64,000 nt of DNA from Anaerosporobacter mobilis DSM 15930 (GCF_900142955.1 NZ_FRCP01000006.1:403163-467162); one strand, 5' to 3'. Shown: positions 36,811-46,423, numbered from the stretch's first letter. Notes: generated from the sequence alone by a model not told the origin. Numbers and translations: made by a program.

Positions 36811-37245
36811 CTACTTTATTTGATCAATTGATTGACTAATTTGATAATTGCCATACTTAAGAATCTCATCTAGTAACGATGTTAACGCTTCCTGATTGTA
36901 CGTCTTAGTCTTAATAATATAGCAACCCTCTCCACTTATCCTGTGCATCTCAAGTACCTCTTGTCTCTTACACAATAATTCCCTTAGTTCTGCATGTTTC
37001 GTTGACTTCATAAATATCCGAATAAAGGACAACGTATACTCTCCATAGATATTCTCGTCAACTCTAATTGTATATCCCTTTATAATATTTCTCTTTTGTA
37101 ATGATATAATACGTTTAGAAACTGCCTGTCCTGTCATATGCACTTCTTCACCAATCTTATTCATTGGTACTTTGGCATCTTCTTTTAGTAAATCTAAAAT
37201 TAACTCGTCAATCTCGTCCAACTGAATTTCTTCAAATTGTTTCAT
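36811..37245 (-). CDS. Lrp/AsnC-family regulator
   Basis: This 144-residue protein has an N-terminal helix-turn-helix (MNKIGEEVHMTGQAVSKRI) and a C-terminal RAM/ligand domain. It is transcribed away from the isochorismatase-like gene, with a shared 90-bp gap, so it may control that neighbour. The ribosome site (GGGGAG) is 12 bases from the ATG. Confidence 0.9.
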   Translation of the reverse strand: MKQFEEIQLDEIDELILDLLKEDAKVPMNKIGEEVHMTGQAVSKRIISLQKRNIIKGYTIRVDENIYGEYTLSFIRIFMKSTKHAELRELLCKRQEVLEMHRISGEGCYIIKTKTYNQEALTSLLDEILKYGNYQISQSIDQIK

Positions 37246-37335
37246 TCATCAACTCAACTCCCCTATAATGTTTCTCCGAGTAAATTCTATATTGTTTATA
37301 ATTAGTATATCAAATCAAATGGAGGTATTACAACT

Positions 37336-37890
37336 ATGAATAACAGAGTTTTACTAATAATTGATGTGCAAAATGAATATCTTGATGGCTGCCTTCCAAT
37401 TGTGGATTCCAGCATAAGTCTCCCCCTTATTCATCAGTCCATTCGTATAGCAAATGCGCACCAAATTCCGGTTGTTGTTGTACAACATGTTAGCGAAGTA
37501 GGCGAGATTGAACCATCTGCTTTCGTTCCAGATAGTCATGAAGTAGAAGTAGAGAAAATCGTACAATTGCTTCCTCATAATCTCTTGATACAAAAGCATA
37601 AACCAAGTTGCTTTCATAATACCCCTTTAGAATCCTTTCTAATGGATATTGGTTGCAATACGGTAGTAATTGCCGGATATATGACTCACATGTGTTGTGA
37701 TACTACTGCTCGAGAAGCTTTTCACAAAGGATACCAAGTTGAATTCTTAAAAGATGCAACAGGCACCGTTAATCTTACTACACCACTTGGGACAATTGAT
37801 AGTCGCTCCCTTCATGAAACCGTACTTAAAGTACAATCTTCAATGTTTAGCAAAGTTCTAAGCGTTGGCGAATGGGAGAAATCCTTATAA
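37336..37890 (+). CDS. Isochorismatase-like cysteine hydrolase
   Basis: This 184-residue hydrolase has the catalytic Asp (LLIIDVQNEYLDG), Lys (QKHKPSCFHNTPLE) and Cys (AGYMTHMCCDTTAREA) of the isochorismatase/nicotinamidase fold. The substrate, probably an amide or carbamate, cannot be told. GGAGG lies 10 bases before the ATG. A plausible operon-free gene controlled with or by the divergent Lrp regulator. Confidence 0.9.
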   Translation: MNNRVLLIIDVQNEYLDGCLPIVDSSISLPLIHQSIRIANAHQIPVVVVQHVSEVGEIEPSAFVPDSHEVEVEKIVQLLPHNLLIQKHKPSCFHNTPLESFLMDIGCNTVVIAGYMTHMCCDTTAREAFHKGYQVEFLKDATGTVNLTTPLGTIDSRSLHETVLKVQSSMFSKVLSVGEWEKSL

Positions 37891-37900
37891 ATATAAAAAA

Positions 37901-38032
37901 AGAGGCTGTTGCAAACTCTATCTTTGCATATTTTCAGACGGAATACTTTCATACACCAACCAAAAAACAATCAATGCATTCTATCTAAAAAATATGCTAT
38001 AGATATTTAAATTATATTTTGCAACAACCTCT
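37901..38032. repeat. 132-bp segment bounded by 15-bp inverted repeats
   Basis: AGAGGCTGTTGCAAA at the left matches the reverse complement of the right end in 14 of 15 positions. The interior is AT-rich and non-coding. Ends of the GGCTGTTGCAAA type occur on several insertion sequences and on clostridial terminators. A MITE, an insertion-sequence remnant or a terminator split by insertion are all possible. Confidence 0.5.
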
Positions 38033-38038
38033 AAAATC

Positions 38039-38323
38039 TTATTGATATTCTACAACAATACTTGCATATGGTTCAAAATCCATTACATATTCTCCACAAG
38101 TTGCTTTTCCATTACTATCAAACAATACAGTTCCTGTCTTAATCCCGTCAATCGTTACTTTCTTTTTCTTACCAGAGAAATTGTGAACCACAAGTACTTT
38201 TTGGTTCGCACTTTCTCTTTCATACGCCATAATCTGCGAATCTTTCAGTTCATATGCCCTATAAGAACCATTCATTAATGCATCACTGCTCTTTCTTAAT
38301 GCTGGGACTGCTTTTAATCTAAT
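38039..38323 (-). pseudogene. C-terminal remnant of an alpha-amylase-family gene
   Basis: The translated sequence (IIRLKAVPALRKSSDALM, then NGSYRAYELKDSQIMAYERE and ending EPYASIVVEYQ) is the end of a GH13 glycosidase plus its C-terminal beta domain. The similarity continues upstream of the only ATG (38275) to about 38323 and then stops. The catalytic barrel is missing. It is a truncated relic beside an accessory island. Confidence 0.75.
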
Positions 38324-38560
38324 TATTGAACAGTATATAATTGGATACGAAGGGGGATGAAGTATTAGCTGGGGAAGAAAAAGCTAATACAAAGGAATAA
38401 TAAAGTCAGCAATGTCTACTCTCTTATAGAACATTAGCATGAAAGGAATACAAATCCATCATTCAAACATACAGTTATTCTTTATGATATTAATTGTAGA
38501 CAAAAATATGTAAGGAGACTGTATGTTGAATGTAGTACAAAAGTTTAGAATATTCTTCAC

Positions 38561-39178
38561 TTACTCTAGAGCAATAAAATAATCTATCAACTCAAATAAT
38601 TGATTGTTATCTATTTTAAAATTCACTCCAAGATAATAAAGACTTTCTCCGTAAGAGAAAATAATTTCATTTGCTCTTGTACATCTTATTGAAACTATAT
38701 CATTGTCTATATCATAGTAATAAAAATTTCTACTCTCTTTTTGCTCTAAATTATCACAAATTATTATTTTTACATTTTTATTTTGAATGATGGTAATGGG
38801 TGTATTAAGTTCATCTAAACTATTATAATTATTTATACTGATATTTTTATCTAGCTTGACTTTTAATAGAGAAATAATATTGTCACTATTAGTATAATTT
38901 ATTTGATATGATTTTTTTGATGAATTAACAAGTATTGACTTTTTTTTAAATAATAATGGCTTACCATTAATTGATATATTAATTTCATTTTTATATTGTT
39001 CATTATTTGAAGTTTTAAATGTTTGACCTGTATTATTTAAAATATTATTAATATTGGGTAGAGCAGTTAAATATCTAATGGTATTATTCTGATTAGTATT
39101 ATTCATAGTTATCTCTAATATCAACAGAAAACAGATAAAAAACATCAAACATAGTAATTTATTACCATTTTTATGCAT
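38561..39178 (-). CDS. AT-rich hypothetical membrane-anchored protein
   Basis: This 205-residue protein has one N-terminal hydrophobic stretch (about residues 8-24) and a polar, Asn- and Ile-rich remainder. I recognise no family. Its composition is far more AT-rich than the neighbours, suggesting transfer. AGGGAG is 11 bases from the ATG. It diverges from the exported protein at 39277 across a 98-bp gap, so the two may be regulated together. Confidence 0.65.
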   Translation of the reverse strand: MHKNGNKLLCLMFFICFLLILEITMNNTNQNNTIRYLTALPNINNILNNTGQTFKTSNNEQYKNEINISINGKPLLFKKKSILVNSSKKSYQINYTNSDNIISLLKVKLDKNISINNYNSLDELNTPITIIQNKNVKIIICDNLEQKESRNFYYYDIDNDIVSIRCTRANEIIFSYGESLYYLGVNFKIDNNQLFELIDYFIALE

Positions 39179-39276
39179 AATTTGTATTTCTCCCTTGCTT
39201 TATATTTGATTGTAAAGTATACTATATTTGTAAAAAATAATCAATATTAGAAAAAATATTTTAAGAGGAGAAAACA

Positions 39277-39981
39277 ATGAAAAAATTTAATTTATTAACC
39301 GTGGCTATACTAACTACAACAATTTTATTTTCATCACTTAATGTACAAGCTCAATCAGGTAATGACGAACAACCTCAAATTATTATTGAACAAGGTGCAG
39401 AAGATGTTCCAAATGATATCATCGAAGACCTTATAAGAGATAATCCTGATGTAGGTGTAATTCGTCTTATTAATTATGATTACATACCTGAGGAAACATA
39501 TAATGATAATTATAATTTTCCATCAAAGGATGCAAGGATTCTCGATCCAATTGGATATTATACTACGATAGAAAATATATCTACAAGAAAAACAGTTGAA
39601 ACTTACAATCAGGTAGCCAAAGATGAGTTTAAATTTTCAGTAGCTCGTGGTGAAGAAGTAACACTTACAACCAAATATACAGGGTCATTAAAAGGAAGCT
39701 ATAGTGGTGAAGTTTTAGATTCTAGTAAAATAGGTGTAGACATTACTGTTACAGGAGAGTATTCGAAAGGTACTCGTTATTATGGCCCAAATAATGATTC
39801 AAAATATAATACACGTGAATTTAGAATGAAATTTTATCAAAACGTAGGAACTTACACTCAAACAGGTGAAATATGTTATCATTATTATGGAACTATCTAT
39901 GATAGAAAAGATACAACAAAAACAGGTACCTTTAAAGAGCCAACAAAATATTTATCATATTCTATTGATAAAAGTATATAA
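39277..39981 (+). CDS. Exported hypothetical protein
   Basis: This 234-residue protein has a clear signal peptide (KKFNLLTVAILTTTILF, cleaved near VQAQS), an acidic stretch and a beta-rich C-terminal half (ETYNQVAKDEFKFSVARGEE onward). No family is recognised. A strong site (GAGGAG) precedes the ATG, and a strong terminator follows. The gene is AT-rich like its divergent neighbour. A secreted effector or bacteriocin-like role is speculation. Confidence 0.75.
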   Translation: MKKFNLLTVAILTTTILFSSLNVQAQSGNDEQPQIIIEQGAEDVPNDIIEDLIRDNPDVGVIRLINYDYIPEETYNDNYNFPSKDARILDPIGYYTTIENISTRKTVETYNQVAKDEFKFSVARGEEVTLTTKYTGSLKGSYSGEVLDSSKIGVDITVTGEYSKGTRYYGPNNDSKYNTREFRMKFYQNVGTYTQTGEICYHYYGTIYDRKDTTKTGTFKEPTKYLSYSIDKSI

Positions 39982-40053
39982 TAAATCTAAAGACCTGTAA
40001 TTAAGTATTTTTAGAAAAAATTATGGGCTAAACTATTCATATCCATTTTGGAT

Positions 40054-40115
40054 ACCTCCTATATACAATTAATGTGGTTGGCAAACCCACGTTATTGTAA
40101 CATAGGAGGTTTTTT
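40054..40115 (+). terminator. Intrinsic terminator after the exported protein
   Basis: A long interrupted stem with 9-bp ends (40054-40062 with 40102-40110) is followed by TTTTTT on the plus strand. Confidence 0.85.
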
Positions 40116-40175
40116 ACTTGAAGCTAAAGCTAGCTGGGGACACACCGGCTGAGCCGGTAGTTTATTTTACTGTTA

Positions 40176-41714
40176 ATCGAGTAGGAGGGAGTGATTAACT
40201 CCCGTCCTCTCACAGCACCGTGCGTACCGTTCGGTACACGGCGCTTTCAATAGTTGACGTGCACAGACTGATAGGCTGTGGTTTAATCATAAAAACCACT
40301 GTTTATCAGTCTTTCTTTGCTTAATGCCCATATGACCGCCTTGTTGTTGGAAATATACCAGTATTTCTTACGACTATACGCAATAGTTGCAGCATAGTGC
40401 TCTGCTACTCCCAACTTAATCAAGTTTCTCATTTTTGTTCTTGGTAACTTCCATTGTTTCCAAATACACATGCGAATTCTGTGATATAGCCATGAGTTTA
40501 AGACATCTATCCTGTTCTTCATATCTGCAACTCCGTAATAATTCAGCCACCCACGCATGAATACCTTTATCTTTTCAAGCGCAGGACGAATGCTCTGACA
40601 AGACCTTCGGGAACTAAGTTCTTTTAGCTTTGATTTCATCTTCTTCCATGACTTTTCATGAACTCGGATATAAATACCCTTTTCGTTCTTTTCCAATGCA
40701 AAGCCAAGGTATTTAAAATTTCGGATTGCAAACACACTGACCACGCGACTTTTCTTCTGGTTCACTTTCAGTTTCAATGTCCCTTCAAGATATTTCGTAC
40801 TTGTTTCGAGTAATCGCTTTGCGGCTCTGTCACTCTTTGCCAGCAGAACTATATCATCTGCATAGCGGATAAATTTCACCCCACGTCTCTCATACTCTTG
40901 GTCGAACTCATTCAGATAGATATTCGCTAGCAGTGGCGAAATGTTTCCACCCTGTGGCGAACCTTCTTCTGTTTCCATGACTACACCATTTTCCATAACG
41001 CCACTTTTTAAATATCTCTTTATCCACTGTATTACTCTCTCATCTTTTACATTTCGGCGTAACAAATTTAAGAGTGCTCCCTTGTTTGCCTTAACTCTCA
41101 TAAAAGCTCTGTTTAGATTATCTTTGTACAATATCTTCTCTAAGAGTTCGGGCTGTGCACTGTTCCTTTCTTTCCATATCGAATTGAATGACCGATGCGC
41201 TTTCGCATACCCTTCATGTTCCGCATTATCTCTTTGCGAACAGCCATTAGTATCAATGTTTTCTGCATTCATTTGGTCATTCTCTCCTTTCTCTGCTATA
41301 CTAAGAACTCCTATTGATTCGGCCCTTCATCTCTCGACTACTATGACCTTTGCTGACTTCTGTATGTTCAGCACCGCCTTACAACAATGGTTACTCCTTT
41401 CAGAGCATTCTATACAGGCCTCCCTGGGTACCACACGTTTCTTTCCTCTCCATCTATCTGCCACATTTACCATCCATGAATCCGTGTAGTTATTGGGCTT
41501 TAACTTGTGTAGCAGCCTTACCCTCATGAATAGCCTCTTATGTGATTTCTGTTCGTCAGACCAGAGATTCGCCCGTGAGTTAGTATGTTCCTCACATCCA
41601 GCTTCCTTCAGATTCCACCTCACGGTGGACACCCTTGCCTTCGGCTATATCCTTCCTACTACCGGGCGGATTACGCAGACTTCACTGCCTAGAAACGTGC
41701 GCCGCCAGGCGCAC
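40176..41714 (-). mobile_element. Group II intron, class C-like
   Basis: The minus strand starts GTGCGCC at 41714, a group II 5' end. Near the 3' end lie domain V (an AGC start, paired GCCGTG/CACGGT arms, CGAA loop and a CG bulge, about 40206-40250) and domain VI (GGGAG/CTCCC, ending CTCGAT at 40176). The element is 1539 bp. Its 5' junction lies 5-10 bases past the glgP terminator hairpin, the insertion habit of class C introns, and the encoded protein ends like class C proteins without an endonuclease domain. The exact 3' end is inferred. Confidence 0.85.
40283..41272 (-). pseudogene. ltrA: Group II intron reverse transcriptase/maturase with internal deletion
   Basis: The 329-residue frame keeps the start of the RT domain (AFMRVKANKGA, residues 56-66). 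It then jumps straight to LLNLLRRNVKDERVIQW, which in intact proteins lies about 110-130 residues later. The missing part contains the first catalytic Asp block. YADD (FIRYADDIVLLAKS), the SPQGG block and the maturase domain (KVFMRGWLNYYG) remain. The frame is preserved across the join (about 41074). Reverse transcription should be lost; maturase activity is uncertain. Confidence 0.85.
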
Positions 41715-41718
41715 TACA

Positions 41719-41758
41719 ATAAAAAGACGGCGATTTTGAAAATCAAAACCACCGTCTT
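41719..41758 (-). terminator. Intrinsic terminator after glgP
   Basis: AAGACGG (41724-41730) pairs with CCGTCTT (41752-41758), with further TTTTGA/TCAAAA pairing inside. A T-tract follows on the minus strand and then the intron 5' end. Confidence 0.85.
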
Positions 41759-41762
41759 GCCA

Positions 41763-44219
41763 CTATTCTAATTCTACCTTTACTTTATCTAGATGCCAGA
41801 TTTCCTTCGCATACTCTTCAATTGTACGATCAGAAGTGAACTTGCCACTACTTGCTACATTAAGGATTGCGGATTTTGCCCATCTAGCTTGATCTTTGTA
41901 TGCTTCTTCCACACGCTTTTGTGCGGCTTCATAGGAACGGAAATCCTTTAATATAAAATACTGATCTGCTCTCTCTCCTCCGTTACTATCAAGTAACGAA
42001 TTATAGATCTCACGGAATAATTCTGGGTTTTCAGGTGAATAATAACCATTCACTAACTGTGTTATCACCGTACGAATGTCTTGATCTATGTTATAGATAT
42101 CCTTAGGATTATATCCGCCCTCTTGTTCATACTTAATTACCTCGTCAGAAGTTAAACCAAAGATAAATGCATTCTCTTCTCCCACTTCCTCAACGATTTC
42201 CACGTTGGCACCATCCATTGTTCCGAGTGTTAATGCTCCATTCAGCATGAACTTCATATTACCGGTTCCTGATGCCTCCTTACTAGCCGTTGAAATCTGC
42301 TCCGACACATCCGCTGCTGCAAAGATCATCTCTGCATTGGATACACGATAATTTTCAATGAATACTACCTTTAATTTATTCTGAATGGATTTGTCGTTGT
42401 TCACAACATCTCCAACACTATTAATCAACTTAATGATTGCTTTCGCCCTGCGATATCCAGCAGAAGCTTTCGCTCCGAATATAAATGTTCTTGGATAGAA
42501 TTCCATCTCTGGATTCTTCTTTAACTGGTTATAAAGGTGCATTACATGCAAAATATTAAGAAGTTGCCTCTTATACTCATGTAATCTCTTAACCTGTATA
42601 TCGAAAATCGATCTAGGATCAACCTCAATACCGTTATGCTCTTTGATATAAGCAGCTAGTCGCACTTTGTTTTGATACTTAATCTGCATAAACTCTTTCT
42701 GACACCTAAGATCATCTGCATATACTTTCAATTCGCTTATATGTTGTAAATTCGTAATCCAGTCATCCCCGATTTTAGTTGTAACCCAATCAGCAAGTAA
42801 CGGATTTCCATGTAATAAGAATCTTCTCTGGGTGATACCGTTCGTCTTACTATTAAATTTCTCTGGCATCATCTGATAGAATTCTTTCAATTGTTGATTT
42901 TTCAATATCTCCGTATGCAATCTAGCTACACCATTTACAGAAAAGCTTGCTACAATAGCAAGATGTGCCATCTTCACTTGGCCATCATAGACAATCGCCA
43001 TCTTCTCAATCTTCTTGTAGTCGTTAGGATACTTTGCTTGGATTTCTATTATAAACCTTCTATTAATTTCTTCTACTATCTGATAGATACGAGGTAATAA
43101 TCTTGAGAATAATTCAAGTGGCCATTTTTCAAGAGCCTCTGACATAATTGTATGATTGGTATATGCGCAAGTCTTTGTCGTAATACTCCAAGCTTCATCC
43201 CATGATAGATCATAGTCATCCATAAGAATTCTCATGAATTCTGCAACGGTAACCGTTGGATGGGTATCGTTCAATTGAAAACATACCTTTTCATGAATGT
43301 TATGAATATCCTCATGTTTCTCCATATATTTGATTACTGCTCTTTGTATACTAGCAGATACAAAGAAATACTGTTGTTTCAATCGTAATTCTTTACCTGC
43401 ATAATGATTATCATTAGGGTACAGTACTTCGCATATGGTACGTGCAAGATTTTGTTGCTCTACAGCTTTTTGATAATCCCCTTTATCAAAGGAATCCAAA
43501 TTAAAATTATCAATTGCTTCTGCATCCCAGATACGCAATGTATTTACTACATTATTACCATATCCAACAATAGGAAGGTCATATGGCACAGCAAGTACCG
43601 ATTGGTAATTTTCCTGTACAAATTTCTCTCTGCCGTTATTATCTTTTGTAATGCGAACATAACCACCGAATTTAACTTCAACAGCATAGTCTGACCGCTT
43701 CATCTCGAATGGATTTCCATCTTTTAACCAATTATCTGGCACTTCCACTTGAAACCCATTCTCGATTTTTTGTTCAAACATACCATATTTATAACGTATT
43801 CCACAACCATATGCAGGATATCCTAGAGTTGATAAGGAATCTAAGAAGCATGCTGCTAATCGCCCTAAACCACCATTACCAAGTGCTGGATCTGGCTCTT
43901 GATCTTCGATTACATTCAAATCAATCCCAAGTTCATCTAGCGCTTCCTTGATAATATTATTAGCTTTCATATTAATAATATTATTTCCTAATGCTCTACC
44001 CATTAAGAATTCCATTGATAGATAATATACTGTTTTTACGTCTTTATCTTCATATTCTCTATGTGTAGCCATCCATTGATCTATTATTAAATCTTTTACC
44101 GAATAGGATACTGCTTGAAACAATTGTTGTTTCGATGCTTCGCTCACCGATTTTCGAAATAGTACTTTCGTATAATCTTCTATGCTCTTCTTAAATTCCT
44201 CTTTGTTAATATTCTGCAT
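41763..44219 (-). CDS. glgP: Glycogen/maltodextrin phosphorylase
   Basis: This 818-residue GT35 enzyme releases glucose-1-phosphate from glycogen or maltodextrin. The PLP Lys lies in EASGTGNMKFMLNGALTLGT near residue 651, and the N-terminal ALGNGGLGRLAACFLDS is canonical. The ribosome site is strong (TTGGAGG). Together with the amylase relic downstream it points to alpha-glucan metabolism. A group II intron sits just past its terminator but leaves the gene intact. Confidence 0.96.
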   Translation of the reverse strand: MQNINKEEFKKSIEDYTKVLFRKSVSEASKQQLFQAVSYSVKDLIIDQWMATHREYEDKDVKTVYYLSMEFLMGRALGNNIINMKANNIIKEALDELGIDLNVIEDQEPDPALGNGGLGRLAACFLDSLSTLGYPAYGCGIRYKYGMFEQKIENGFQVEVPDNWLKDGNPFEMKRSDYAVEVKFGGYVRITKDNNGREKFVQENYQSVLAVPYDLPIVGYGNNVVNTLRIWDAEAIDNFNLDSFDKGDYQKAVEQQNLARTICEVLYPNDNHYAGKELRLKQQYFFVSASIQRAVIKYMEKHEDIHNIHEKVCFQLNDTHPTVTVAEFMRILMDDYDLSWDEAWSITTKTCAYTNHTIMSEALEKWPLELFSRLLPRIYQIVEEINRRFIIEIQAKYPNDYKKIEKMAIVYDGQVKMAHLAIVASFSVNGVARLHTEILKNQQLKEFYQMMPEKFNSKTNGITQRRFLLHGNPLLADWVTTKIGDDWITNLQHISELKVYADDLRCQKEFMQIKYQNKVRLAAYIKEHNGIEVDPRSIFDIQVKRLHEYKRQLLNILHVMHLYNQLKKNPEMEFYPRTFIFGAKASAGYRRAKAIIKLINSVGDVVNNDKSIQNKLKVVFIENYRVSNAEMIFAAADVSEQISTASKEASGTGNMKFMLNGALTLGTMDGANVEIVEEVGEENAFIFGLTSDEVIKYEQEGGYNPKDIYNIDQDIRTVITQLVNGYYSPENPELFREIYNSLLDSNGGERADQYFILKDFRSYEAAQKRVEEAYKDQARWAKSAILNVASSGKFTSDRTIEEYAKEIWHLDKVKVELE

Positions 44220-44292
44220 ACGATTTCCTCCAAGCCTTTTTTATTGATCGATCATATTTTACCTTAGAAGGCAAACTTCATCTTTTGTTACA

Positions 44293-44739
44293 TTACGAAT
44301 TGCTATCTAGATATCTCATCTTTCCTGTAACTTCTTTCATTGGCTTATTACCAATTTCATTATAGGCAACGGACGTATTGAATTCTTTAACTAATACTGT
44401 AGCACAAGGTTGGCAAAAACGCCCGGAACATATGCTCGCTCCACACCGTTCACACCTTAGATAATAGGTTGATCCCTCTGGAATCTCAAGGCGTCCTTCT
44501 TTAAGGTAAGTTGTAATTGTCTTTTCTTCTACACCTGTTGCCTCAACTACATCAATCAGTTTTGATATTCCATGTTCGTAAATATACTCTTTAACTTTTT
44601 GAAAATTCTCTGTATCAATTTCTTTGCACATTGGACAATATTCATACCCATACCCGTAGTAGGTAAATGCTTTTTTGCATCGTTTACAGGTTTTTAGCTG
44701 TCCTGTTTTCTCATTTGGACTAAATAGTCTATCTTCCAT
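44293..44739 (-). CDS. YvyF-like zinc-ribbon protein
   Basis: The 148-residue protein has a zinc ribbon (CKRCKKAF, CPMCKE), a MerR-like helix-turn-helix centre (ISKLIDVVEATGVEEKTI) and a second Cys cluster (CERCGASIC, CQPCA). This is the layout of the flagellar-operon protein YvyF/TIGR03826, although no flagellar gene is in view. The ATG at 44739 has AGGAG upstream; an earlier ATG overlaps the site. It lies 73 bp before glgP. Confidence 0.75.
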   Translation of the reverse strand: MEDRLFSPNEKTGQLKTCKRCKKAFTYYGYGYEYCPMCKEIDTENFQKVKEYIYEHGISKLIDVVEATGVEEKTITTYLKEGRLEIPEGSTYYLRCERCGASICSGRFCQPCATVLVKEFNTSVAYNEIGNKPMKEVTGKMRYLDSNS

Positions 44740-44817
44740 AATACTCCTCCTCATAGAGTATACTAAGTCAATCCCTTCATGAATTTTGGTCTTTGTTTTC
44801 TTCTTGACTTATATTAC

Positions 44818-45056
44818 TACTCCTTACGGAGTTGCTACTCATTAACCTAGGACTCCTTACAAGTCAAGCTTCTTGACTTTGTATCGGTCTAGAACTTCGT
44901 TCTATTTTCAATTACACTCGAGAAATCACTTCGTAATTTCCCTTGTTAACTTATGACCCCTTACGGAGTTTCGCTCTAGAACTTCGTTCTATCGCTAACT
45001 TATCAAGTTAAATCAAATACGAACCTCGTTCGTGCTTGATTTGCCCTTGATAAGTT
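44818..45056. repeat. Modular hairpin-array repeat, copy B
   Basis: This block contains the same modules as 26615-26796 in the reverse order (44917-44970, then 44973-45031). Small hairpins with three- or four-base loops follow one another: ACTCC/GGAGT (44819-44832), AAGTCAAG/CTTGACTT (44861-44879), TAGAAC/GTTCTA. The last 60 bases (44997-45056) fold into one long nested stem with arms AACTTATCAAG and CTTGATAAGTT. No coding potential is seen. Confidence 0.75.
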
Positions 45057-45405
45057 ACATTATACCGTATGTTTCCATAGGTCGCAAGTAATCTTCCTTT
45101 TATAGTATAATAAATGGAATCTATTGATATACTTTGTTTTCCAAACATTGTGTAATTCGTGTATGTTTATTATTATATGTAAAATGATTTTGGGAATTGT
45201 ATTATGTTTTTTATATAAATAACCTTTTAATTTTGTACGCTATTACCAAGCATATCTTTCATTGGAGGAATCTGTATGAAATGAAAACAAAAGAAGGGCT
45301 TATAGTTATATATAAACAACTGGATTTTTCGTATTTAACGCAATGAATAGCAACCAACTTATCACAAAATTCTCTGATAAGCAGTTGCTATTCATAACAA
45401 GCATA
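45057..45405. other. Gene-free AT-rich gap ending in a hairpin
   Basis: No convincing gene is seen. A plus-strand GGAGG is followed by ATG-AAA-TGA and an overlapping 21-codon frame (45281-45346) of doubtful meaning. An 11-bp stem (45343-45353 with 45385-45395), with a second 6-bp stem inside, lies just after the sdpI stop and may end that transcript, though the T-tract is poor. Confidence 0.4.
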
Positions 45406-46047
45406 TTAAATTCCACGACTGTATAATAAGAAAGAATAGACCATTGGAATAATTACTATAGCACCAATAACTCCAAGCACAACATAATCTGTGGGCCAAA
45501 AGGCACTGCTTAAGATAATAATTCCCCCAATCGCCCAGATAAAACCTGCAAAACGATGGGTTTTGTTCCAATTGTCTTCACTGCTAAGAGTCCAAGGCAG
45601 TTTAATACCCATTGTATAGTTAAAATGACACTTTGGTAAGTAATTACCTAGAATGATAATTAGTATTCCAGCAATAATTATTCCAATGTTACTTATATTA
45701 AAACCTTTTCCAAGTCCCACAAGGATTGTATATGTCATTGCACCTACTGAAATAACTGGTATTAACCACTGTGATAATCCCAATAATACTTTAGAATAAT
45801 TTGCTTTTTTAGGTTCTGTCATCAAACGAAACTGATGATAAAGGTTCAACACCGCTAACAGCGTAGGTAAACCAAAGAGAACAAAATTTTTATTCAGATA
45901 GTTATCTGCTTCTCCAGCATTATTAAAATGTATCGCCATTTGTTCAGGCAGTTCCTTATAATAAATTGCTCCAATTATAATTGGAAGTAAACATATAATA
46001 GTAGTTAGTATCACCGTTAGCTTTACAGATCTTTCTATGTGCTTCAT
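45406..46047 (-). CDS. sdpI: SdpI-family immunity-type membrane protein
   Basis: This 213-residue protein has about six membrane segments, an N-terminal DUF1648-like part (YYKELPEQMAIHFNNAGEAD) and the SdpI signature NYTMGIKLPWTLSSEDNWNKTHR. SdpI of Bacillus subtilis protects against the SdpC toxin and sequesters SdpR. AGGGAG lies 8 bases before the chosen ATG. It follows sdpR, as in the known pair; no sdpC is present nearby. Confidence 0.88.
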   Translation of the reverse strand: MKHIERSVKLTVILTTIICLLPIIIGAIYYKELPEQMAIHFNNAGEADNYLNKNFVLFGLPTLLAVLNLYHQFRLMTEPKKANYSKVLLGLSQWLIPVISVGAMTYTILVGLGKGFNISNIGIIIAGILIIILGNYLPKCHFNYTMGIKLPWTLSSEDNWNKTHRFAGFIWAIGGIIILSSAFWPTDYVVLGVIGAIVIIPMVYSFLLYSRGI

Positions 46048-46150
46048 ATAAAACACTCCCTTCATCTTCCTATACTTCTATACTTCTATACTTATAAATC
46101 AAAACCCACCCCATCTCGAGAACACAACTGTGTTATAAGACCGTCTTTTG

Positions 46151-46423
46151 TTATGTCTCGTTACTTTTATCAAATTGCGAAAACCAAAGCATAATTTCTT
46201 CAAAGACAGATACATTCAGTTCATAATAAACATAGTTTTTATATTTAGATTCTCGTATTAAATCCGCCTTCTTTAATTGTGATAGATGGTATGAAATCGT
46301 TGCACCTGTCATATCGAATCTTTTAGCAATCTCCCCCGCAGACATCTTACCTTCTCGTAACATAACTAGAATTTCACGACGAACAGGATCGGATAACGCT
46401 TTGAATGTCTCTGCAAATCCCAT
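46151..46423 (-). CDS. sdpR: SdpR-like ArsR-family repressor
   Basis: This 90-residue winged-helix repressor has the typical FKALSDPVRREILVMLREG start and the recognition helix TGATISYHLSQLKKADLI. It precedes sdpI in one operon, and a perfect palindrome overlaps its promoter, implying autorepression. It lacks the Cys metal sites of metal-sensing ArsR proteins. Confidence 0.9.
   Translation of the reverse strand: MGFAETFKALSDPVRREILVMLREGKMSAGEIAKRFDMTGATISYHLSQLKKADLIRESKYKNYVYYELNVSVFEEIMLWFSQFDKSNET

Noticed and set aside
41327..41632. 101-codon minus-strand frame inside the group II intron
   Set aside because: It covers ribozyme domain I sequence and lacks any protein similarity; the encoded maturase starts downstream.
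45276..45346. Plus-strand GGAGG with ATG-AAA-TGA and an overlapping 21-codon frame
   Set aside because: There is no promoter, the frame is very short and overlaps a hairpin; not enough to call a gene.
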